Assembly: GCA_025456345.1 (NCBI GenBank)
Contig: JALOKU010000047.1
Coordinates: 1-43,999, forward strand
Source: Vicinamibacterales bacterium
Lineage (GTDB): Bacteria; Acidobacteriota; Vicinamibacteria; Vicinamibacterales; JAKQTR01
Length of the DNA: 43,999 nucleotides
Direction of reading: 5' to 3'
Part shown: in pieces, positions 28,564 through 36,200 of the stretch
Position numbering within the stretch: position 1 is the first letter of the stretch
Layout of the letters: each line of letters opens with the position of its first letter
Position numbers and translations under genes: made by a program
Notes under the pieces: model-generated
Seen by the model: only the letters and a program-made list of their open reading frames with translations
Databases searched by the model: none
Told to the model about the DNA's origin: nothing

Positions 28564-30906
28564 TCACCGCCTGAACAGGTACGCGAGCTTGACGAAGAAC
28601 CCGTCGGCGGTGCGGGTGTAGCTGGACGTGTCGTAGACGAGCGGGGCCTTGGCGAGGCTGGCGCCGTAGCCCAGGAACACGACCGTGCCCGGCGTCGGTT
28701 CGAAGGAGAACAGCAGGTCGGTGCGCAGGCCGTTCGACTCCGCCGCGGCGGCCGGGGTGCCGTCGATGTAGATGGGCTGGCCCGTGACCGGGTCGTACAG
28801 CGCGTCCCGGCGCTCGAACCGGTACTCCGTGACCACGCGGAAGAACAGCGACCGGCGGGGCTGATACTCGACCTTGAAGCGCGGGATCGTAGACTGCGCG
28901 TACTCGGAGCCGTCCCGCTCGCGCGTGATGTAGGTGGCGGCGAGGCTGCCCTCCACGCGCACCGACGGCGCCGGCCGCAACTGCAGCGAGGCCGTGGCGC
29001 GGACCTGCCTGCCGTTCGACGCCTCGGCGTAGATGGGCGTGCCGCTGTAGCCCGCGCTCACGCTGCCGTTGAACGTCTGGAAGATCGGCGTGGTCAGCGA
29101 ATAGGTGCCGCCCCAGTTCGACGCGCCCTGAGGCATGACGAACGGCGTGAGGCCGCCGCCGGGCTGCTGCACCTCGTATCCGCCGTACATGTCCTGGTCG
29201 AACTGGACGAAGTTGCGGCTCACGTTGACGCTCGAGCTCCAGCCGCCGCGCAGCTGGCTGTTGAGGTTCAGCGAGCCGCCGCCCTCGATGGCTCCGGTGT
29301 TGCCGAAGCTGGCGTACTCCCAAATCCGGTTGAAGCTGAGGAACCCGCTGAACGACTCGACCCGGGATCCCCGCTTGCCGTAGTAGCTCAACCTGTTGCT
29401 GGCTCGCCCCTCGACGATGTTGTTGCGCGGGACGTATCCCGATTGGGTTTCGAACTGCTCGCCGAAACCGGTGAGCTTGTAGTTGAAGCCCCAGGCGCGG
29501 GCCGTGCGGTCGAACTCGCCCTGCCACATCGGCGAACTCCGCGTCACGCCGTCGCGCTCGGTCCACGACCCGCCGGCCTGGCCGAGGACGTAGTAGAGCT
29601 TCTTGAACACGATGCGCGCGTCAGCGGCCGCGACGCGATTGAACCCCGCGGCGTACGCGCGGTCCGTGTAGGTCAGGCCCGCGAGCGAGTCCGTGCCCAC
29701 GTCCTGCCGCAGGCGCGCGATGTTGAACCAGGCCGTCGCATCGCCCGTGTCGTCGGGGGCGGACAGGAACGCGACGCCGGTCTTCCCCACCTTGCCAGTC
29801 ACCTTGCCGCCCGCGATCGGGTCGGCGATCTGTCGCGTGTACACGAGCTGGTTGGGCGTGGCGAACAGCTCGATCCCTTCGAGGAAGAACGGGCGCTTCT
29901 CCGGGTAGAAGAGCGCGAACCGCTCGTTCACCGTCACCTGCGTGGCGTCGGTCTCCACCTGGCTGAAGTCGGGGTTCACCGTGGCGTCGATGGAGACGTT
30001 GGTGAACCCGAAACGCAGGTTGGCGCCAGGCTCGACGTCGGCCGACCCGTACGCGTAGCTGGCGTCGTCCTGCCGCGCGCCGTCGACCGACCCGGTGATG
30101 AACGGCTGGAGCTCCGTCACGACGCCGCGCTGCAGGTCGTGGAGGCCCTCCATCGTGCCTGCCTGTCCCAGGAAGCTGGCGATGCGCTTCGCGTCGGTCC
30201 ACGTGTCCTGGCGTCCGGTGCGCTGGATCTTCCGCGAGACGTTGATCCCCCAGCGCAGCGGGTCCCCGCCCGGGTAGCGCAGGCTCTTGAACGGGATCCG
30301 GATCTCGACGACGTAGCCGTCGCCGGTGACCCTGCCCTTGGATTCGAACTGGTAGTCGGGGCTCAAGTCCACCTGGCCCGACATCATGTTGCCGCCGAAC
30401 GCCCCGCCGCCCATCCCGCGCGTCATGCTGGCGTTGAAGCCGCCCTCGGTCTGCACGCCGTCTTCCTGCACGCCCAGCGGGTTGACGCCGAAGATGAAGG
30501 CGCGGCGCCGGTCGTTGAACGTGTCGAGGTAGACCCGGACCCAGTCGTCATTGCTGATGTTGTCGCGCTCGGCCACGGTGGCGCGCACCGAGCCCGGCAC
30601 CGCGTCGTAGGCGATGACGCCCACGTACAGGGCCTTCGGCGAGAACCAGATGAGCACCTCGGTGCGTTCGCTGGCCGGCCGGCTGTCGGCCGGCTGGTAC
30701 TCCGAGAACCCCCCGAGGCGCGTGGCCTGCTGCCACGCCGGCTCGTCGAGGCGGCCGTCGATGACCGCCTCTGCCTCGATGCGGGGGATCGAGAACGATG
30801 GCGCGCCCTTGCCCTCGATGACGGGCGAGGCCGCCGGCGCGGCCAGCGCCGCCGGCGCCGGCACGGGATCTTGAAGGATGGAGAGACAGATCAGAAATGG
30901 AATCAT
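28564..30906 (-). CDS. DUF5916 protein with an N-terminal CBM9-like domain
   Basis: Exact role unknown. After a hydrophobic N-terminus a carbohydrate-binding family 9-like domain is seen (AVIDGRLDEPAWQQATRLGGF, VLIWFSPKALYVGVIAYD, WVRVYLDTFNDRRRAFIFGVNPLG). The remaining 550 residues are rich in alternating Gly/Tyr/Ser strands (NFSQVETDATQVTVNERFALFYPEKRPFFLEG, and a C-terminal FVKLAYLFRR ending in Arg-rich aromatic form) typical of the DUF5916 family, likely an outer-membrane beta-barrel. Such genes are abundant in Acidobacteriota and Bacteroidota. It lies upstream of nothing on its strand until maeB-like 99 nt away. Confidence 0.85.
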   Translation of the reverse strand: MIPFLICLSILQDPVPAPAALAAPAASPVIEGKGAPSFSIPRIEAEAVIDGRLDEPAWQQATRLGGFSEYQPADSRPASERTEVLIWFSPKALYVGVIAYDAVPGSVRATVAERDNISNDDWVRVYLDTFNDRRRAFIFGVNPLGVQEDGVQTEGGFNASMTRGMGGGAFGGNMMSGQVDLSPDYQFESKGRVTGDGYVVEIRIPFKSLRYPGGDPLRWGINVSRKIQRTGRQDTWTDAKRIASFLGQAGTMEGLHDLQRGVVTELQPFITGSVDGARQDDASYAYGSADVEPGANLRFGFTNVSIDATVNPDFSQVETDATQVTVNERFALFYPEKRPFFLEGIELFATPNQLVYTRQIADPIAGGKVTGKVGKTGVAFLSAPDDTGDATAWFNIARLRQDVGTDSLAGLTYTDRAYAAGFNRVAAADARIVFKKLYYVLGQAGGSWTERDGVTRSSPMWQGEFDRTARAWGFNYKLTGFGEQFETQSGYVPRNNIVEGRASNRLSYYGKRGSRVESFSGFLSFNRIWEYASFGNTGAIEGGGSLNLNSQLRGGWSSSVNVSRNFVQFDQDMYGGYEVQQPGGGLTPFVMPQGASNWGGTYSLTTPIFQTFNGSVSAGYSGTPIYAEASNGRQVRATASLQLRPAPSVRVEGSLAATYITRERDGSEYAQSTIPRFKVEYQPRRSLFFRVVTEYRFERRDALYDPVTGQPIYIDGTPAAAAESNGLRTDLLFSFEPTPGTVVFLGYGASLAKAPLVYDTSSYTRTADGFFVKLAYLFRR

Positions 30907-31005
30907 CGCGATAGGGCCGGTCGATCTGCGCCGCGGGAACCACCGGGCGGGACTCCTCAGTCTACGTCACCTTCAGTCGCCGCGGACAGGACCTGCCGCC
31001 TGGCG

Positions 31006-33264
31006 CTATCCCGCGACGGCGCGAAGCCCCACCGCCTGCACCACGCCGACGGCCGCGAGATTGACCACCTCCTGCACCGAGCTGCCGTATTGCAGCAGCT
31101 GCACCGGCAGCCGCGTGCCCGTGAGCACCGGCCCCACGACCACCGCCTCGCCGAGGTGCTGCAGGAGGTGCAGCGCGAGATTGCCCGATTGGAGGTCCGG
31201 GAAGACGAGCACGTTCGCGTCCTTCTCGAGCGCCGAGAAGCGGAAGAACTGCCGCCGGATGTCGCCGTCGACGGCCGTGGCCAGCTGCATTTCGCCGTCC
31301 ACGACCAGCCCCGGCGCCGCGGCCTTCACCAGTTCCGTCGCGCGGCGCACCTTGCGGGCGAACGGATGATCCACCGCGCCGAAGTTGGAGAACGAGAGCA
31401 TCGCCACGCGCGGCTCGATCCCCAGCACGCGGACCGTTCGCGCCGTCAGCAGCGCCGTTTCCGCGAGGTCCTCGGCCGCCGGGTCGATGTTCACCGCGCA
31501 GTCGGCCAGCGCGTACACCTCGCGCGGCAGCAGCACGAGGTAGTAGCTCGACACGCGGTGCACCCCGTCGCCGGTCCCGATCGTCTCGAGCATCACGCGC
31601 AGCGAGTCGGCGTAGTGCTGCCCGGTGCCCGACATGAGCATGTCGGCGTCGCCGCTGTGGACCATCATCGCACCGAAGTACTCCGTGTGCCGCAGCCGCT
31701 GATCGGCGGTCGGCGGCATGACGCCGTGCCGCCGCCTCCGTGTCAGGTACTCGGCGGCGTACGCCTCGCGCCGGGCGCTGCGAGCCGGGTCGACAACCGT
31801 CAGGCCCGACGGGTCGAGGCCGAGCCGCGCGATGCCGTCGCGCACCTCGCGCTCGTCGCCGAGCAGCACGGGCTGTGCGATGCCTTCCTCGGCCAGGATG
31901 GCCGCCGCGCGCTGGATGGTGTCGCTCGCGCCGTCCGAGAAGACGATACGCAGGGGCTCCTGGCGCGCCTTCACCATCAGGCGCCGCAGCGTCTCGCGTC
32001 CGGGGCCCAGCCGGATGGCGAGGCTCTCCTGGTAGGCCGCCCCGTCGAGCGGCTTGCGCGCCACGCCGTCGGCCGCCGCCTGCCGCGCCACGGCCGCCGA
32101 CTCGCGAATGAGGATGCGCGGGTCGATGGGCTTCGGCAGCAGGTACTCGGGGCCGAAGCTCATCCGCTCGTAGTTGTACGCCCGGCTGACCTCGTCGACC
32201 ACGTCTTCGCGGGCCAGTTCCGCCAGCGCGCGCGCCGCGGCCACCAGCATGCCGCCGGTGATGCGCTCGGCGTGCGCGTCGAGGGCGCCGCGGAAGATAT
32301 ACGGGTAGCTCAGGTGATCCGCGATGGCATTCGGGAACTGCGTCAGCGCCGTCGCCACGATCACGTCGCGGCGGCTCGCCCGTGCCTCGTCGTAGCCAAT
32401 CTCCGGCTCCGGCGTGGCCAGCGCGAAGACGATGGCATGGCGCGCCATCGAGCGGATCATCGCCTGCGTGATCACCCCCGGGGCGGACGCGCCCACGAAG
32501 ACGTCTGCGCCGCGCAGCCCCTCCTCGAGCGTGGCCGGCGCGCCCGCGTGCGCGAGCCGCCGCTGGTGCCCGTTGAGGTCGTCCCGATCTGGATGCAGCA
32601 ATCCGTGCACGTCATAGACGAAGAGGTGCTGCGGCGCCACTCCGGTCAGCAGGAACATCTCGGCGCAGCCAAGTCCCACCGTGCCGGCGCCGCAGATCAC
32701 GATGCGTGCGTCCGCGATGGCCTTGTCGGCAAGGTCCAGCGCGTTCAGCAGCGCGGCCGCGGCCACCACCGCAGGGCTCTGGTAGTTCTCGTGGATCACC
32801 GGGATGCGCAGTTCCTCACGCAGGCGGCGGAAGATGTCCAGCCCCTCGGGCGCGCGAATGTCCTTCAGGTTGATGCCGCCGAAGGTGGGCTCGAGCAGGC
32901 GGACCGTGTCGACGAAGCGGTCCGGGTCGCGCGTGTCGAGCTCGAGGTCGAAGCCGTCGAGGTCCGCGAGGCGCTTGAAGAGCACGGCGGCGCCCTCGAG
33001 CATCGGCTTCGCCACGATGGGCCCGACATCGCCCAGGCCCGGCACGGCCGACCCGTTCGTGATGATGCCCACGAGGTTGGCCTTGGCGGTGTAGCGGAAC
33101 ACGGCTTCCGGGTCGGCCTGGATGGCCTCGCACGGGAACCCGGCGCCCGGCAGCGCCGCCAGGCGCATGTCGCGGGCCGTCAGGCAGCGTTTGATCGGCC
33201 GGACCTCGATCTTTCCCGGCCGGTCGCCCTCGTGGTACGCAAGCGCTTCCTCGCGCCGGATCAT
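31006..33264 (-). CDS. Malic-enzyme-like protein fused to a phosphotransacetylase-like domain, catalytic residues lost
   Basis: The 752-residue protein has the MaeB layout: malic N-domain (1-165), Rossmann domain (IVICGAGTVGLGCAEMFLLTG, about 185-205) and PTA-like domain (about 420-750, with LLSFSNFGAVDHPFARK-like and VDGEMQLATA blocks). The dinucleotide motif is kept. The catalytic set is not: the family's AYSPGVA is AALPGAG (Tyr to Ala37), EGKAVLFK is EGAAVLFK (Lys to Ala92), INLEDI is INLKDI (metal Glu to Lys134), and HDDQHGTA is HENYQSPA (159-165). Oxidative decarboxylation of malate is therefore unlikely. ATGA overlap with the upstream dikinase-like gene and AGGAG at about 8 nt show strict coupling. 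It may be a neofunctionalised dehydrogenase or a regulatory subunit. Confidence 0.88.
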   Translation of the reverse strand: MIRREEALAYHEGDRPGKIEVRPIKRCLTARDMRLAALPGAGFPCEAIQADPEAVFRYTAKANLVGIITNGSAVPGLGDVGPIVAKPMLEGAAVLFKRLADLDGFDLELDTRDPDRFVDTVRLLEPTFGGINLKDIRAPEGLDIFRRLREELRIPVIHENYQSPAVVAAAALLNALDLADKAIADARIVICGAGTVGLGCAEMFLLTGVAPQHLFVYDVHGLLHPDRDDLNGHQRRLAHAGAPATLEEGLRGADVFVGASAPGVITQAMIRSMARHAIVFALATPEPEIGYDEARASRRDVIVATALTQFPNAIADHLSYPYIFRGALDAHAERITGGMLVAAARALAELAREDVVDEVSRAYNYERMSFGPEYLLPKPIDPRILIRESAAVARQAAADGVARKPLDGAAYQESLAIRLGPGRETLRRLMVKARQEPLRIVFSDGASDTIQRAAAILAEEGIAQPVLLGDEREVRDGIARLGLDPSGLTVVDPARSARREAYAAEYLTRRRRHGVMPPTADQRLRHTEYFGAMMVHSGDADMLMSGTGQHYADSLRVMLETIGTGDGVHRVSSYYLVLLPREVYALADCAVNIDPAAEDLAETALLTARTVRVLGIEPRVAMLSFSNFGAVDHPFARKVRRATELVKAAAPGLVVDGEMQLATAVDGDIRRQFFRFSALEKDANVLVFPDLQSGNLALHLLQHLGEAVVVGPVLTGTRLPVQLLQYGSSVQEVVNLAAVGVVQAVGLRAVAG

Positions 33265-36200
33265 GGCTGTCTCTCCTTCTCGCCCGCCTGCGGAGCCAAT
33301 GGGAATCTGTCGCGTGTCTCGTGCCACACCGCCAGGCTGGCCGGCACCGGCCGCACCTGCAGCACGCGCAGGTGCGCGTCCTCGAAGCCGAACTCGATGT
33401 CAACCGGATGCCCGTAAGCCCGCTCGACACGCAGCGCCACGTCGACCAGTTCACGCAGTTCCGGGTACTCGAGGGCCGGGCGCAGCCGCTGGTGCGCCAG
33501 CGTGTCGGTGCGGATGGTGCCCTGGCCGAAGCGCGCATCGAACACGACGCGCTGGCGCTTGTCGGCCGTCAGGTAGTGGAAGCGCAGCGCGAGGTCGCCG
33601 GGCTCGCCTTTCGACACCGTGACCAGGTCGGCCGCGACCGCGCCCGACACGATGCCCTCGCCGAGTCCCAGACCGACGTTGACGACGATCTCGAGCGGGC
33701 GCGACTGCGCGGCGTTCACCGTCTGCATCACGCCGGAGACGCGCGACTGCACCATGCGCTGGATGACGATGCCGCAGTGCGGGGCAAGCGCCGTGCCCGC
33801 CGGGAACGCGGCGTTCGCCAGCGCGCGCTCGGTCCACAGGCCGCTCCAGGCCAGCTTCAGGTGGTCGACGACCGGCGCCTCGCCCCGCACGAACAGGAAC
33901 GTGTCGAACTGGCCGGCCCGCGAGGCATGCTCCGTGTCTTCGTCGCTGGCCGACGAGCGCACGGCCACGTAGCAGTCGTCTCCGAGCGCGCGGTAGGCCT
34001 CGGTCACCGCGCCGGCAAGTGGTGGCGGAAGCGTCAGGCCTTCGAAGCGCCTGCGGATGGCCTCGGCGCGGGCCGCGCTGGAGGCGGCGGCGTCGCGCAG
34101 AATGGACTCGATGGCCGCGCGCAGCGTTGGCGCGCCGTCCGCCGCGGAGACCGGCGAGTCGAGCACCTCCTGAAATGCGCCGTCGGTGACCGCGAACCAC
34201 GGCGGCACGGCCTGCTCTCCCAGCACGCGCGCCGCCTCGGCCAGGTTCGCCGCCTTTGCACCCGCAACCGCTTCGAGTTCGATACCGCCGTCTCGTGCCG
34301 TAATTACGTAGGGAGGCTGGACTCGCGCCCTCGCCTCTTCCTTCTCCCCTATCCCCTGTCCCCTCTCCCCTATCCCCTGTCCCCTCCCCCCCCGCCCCTG
34401 CGGCCCGGGCGTCTCGATGCCCAGCACCTGCTCGACTCGCTGCAACTGGAGCTGCCGCGCCCGGCGCCCCCCCGCCCGCAGCTCATCGCCCAGGCTGCGC
34501 GCCAGGTCCACCCGGAGCCCCAGCAGCCGCGCACAGGCGACGACGTCGAGGTCCCGCTGCCCGCTCGCCGAGACGATGCCCGGGTCGAGGCCGCCCTCCT
34601 CGAGCGCCGCGGCGATGCGGGTCAGCGTGTCGTGCAGGCGCAGCACCGACAGGCGCAGCGCCAGCACGTCGTGCGCCGTCGCCGCCATCGGGATGTGCCG
34701 GATGGCTTGCGCCCTGGCCTCCCTCACTCTCCCGGCGAGCCTCGTCGTCACGTCCCGCATGGCCGTGCGGGCGGCCCCGGCCGTCGCCTCGCGCCCGGTC
34801 ATCTGCCGCAGCAGCGCCACGCCATCGCGCAACGCCCGGTCGGTGGCGGCCCACGCCGGCGCGAGCAGAATCTCCTGGGCCGCGAACCGGACCACGGCCG
34901 GGTCGGTCACCCGCGCGATCGCCTTCTCCACCTGGTGCCGCGTGCGGAGATGATGCCCTCGCGCCACCAGCACCTCGTCGTCGCCCGCCCGTTCCAGGCG
35001 TTCGCACGCAGCCGCGTGCTGCCTCAGCGCCTCGTGCAGCGCCAGCGTCGCCGGCTCGCTGCCGAGCAGCGTGAGCGTGCCCTGGTCGGCGTCCACCACC
35101 ACGAGGTCGCCGTCGTGAATCTCGTGGCCGATCTCGCGCACGTGGTGCCGCTCGACGAGCCGGTAGGCGCCGATGTGGCGCTCGCGGCTGTCGAAGTCCT
35201 CGGTGTCACACGTCAGCACCGTGGCGCCGCGGGCCGTCGTCTCCCATCGGCCGTCGACGATGATGGCGGGCGTGCCGGATTCGACCGCGAGCAGGCCGAG
35301 GTGGCTGAGGATGCCGCCGCCGGTGGCCACCACCGCCGCCACGCTCAGCAGGCACGGCGCGTCTCTCGGGTCGAGCCCCGCCGCCACGAGCACGGTGCCC
35401 TGAAGATCGCGCGGGTCGCGACACGCGGCGCCGAGGCGCGCCAGGCCCGCCGCGCGGCCCGGCGACGCGCCGACCCCCTCGGCGATCCGCTCGCCTTCAC
35501 AGTGCCCGAGCGGCGCCGAGGCCCTCGGCGCGTGAAACGTCCGGCGCAGCTCGACGGCCAGCGAGGCCCCGTCCATCGCGAGCGGTTCAGGCGCGGCGCC
35601 CAGCACGTTGTGGCGGCGGAGCAGCGTCATCACGGCTTCCGGCGTCAGGCCGGCGTGCTCCTCCCACTCGTCCTCGCCGCCCTGCCGCCTCTTCCACCAG
35701 AAGTCGTCTTCGGTGGCGCAGGCGAGGCGCGGCATCCCCATCGCGTCGCGCAGCACGCAGAGCGTGACCGCCGTGTCACCGAGCGGCACCCGCCCGTGCT
35801 CCACGGGGAAGCCGTTGAGGCTGCCGCTCGTGCGGAAGCGCACGTGCCGCTCGATGAGGGGCACCACTTGCGCCAGGTGCGCCGCGTCGCCGATCGTGTC
35901 CGCGTCAGCCTCGATGAGGGCGACGAGCTTCTCCACCTCGTGCACGCGGGCAAACTGCCCCGGCGGGCGCTGGCGCAAGCCGGAGGGGGAGCTGACGATG
36001 GCTCCCCTGGAGAGGGCCGCGCGCACCGGCGCGAGCACCCTGGCGTCGAGGACGAGCTGGCCCTGGAGGTCGGCGCGGGTGACCGGCGACGCCGGCTCGA
36101 CGCCGAGCGAGACCACGAGATCCTGCAGCGCCGCCGCCGCTTCTGCGGTCGCTTCACCGGTGAAGCGGTCGCGATAGGGCGCCTGTGCGTTCCACCGCAC

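Noticed and set aside
31006-33264. Plain NADP malic enzyme annotation
   Set aside because: The family fold is clear but catalytic Tyr, Lys and metal ligands are replaced, so naming the activity would mislead.
29443-33417. Plus-strand open frame of 1324 codons
   Set aside because: It runs antisense through DUF5916 and the malic-like gene and carries no domain; GC-driven shadow.
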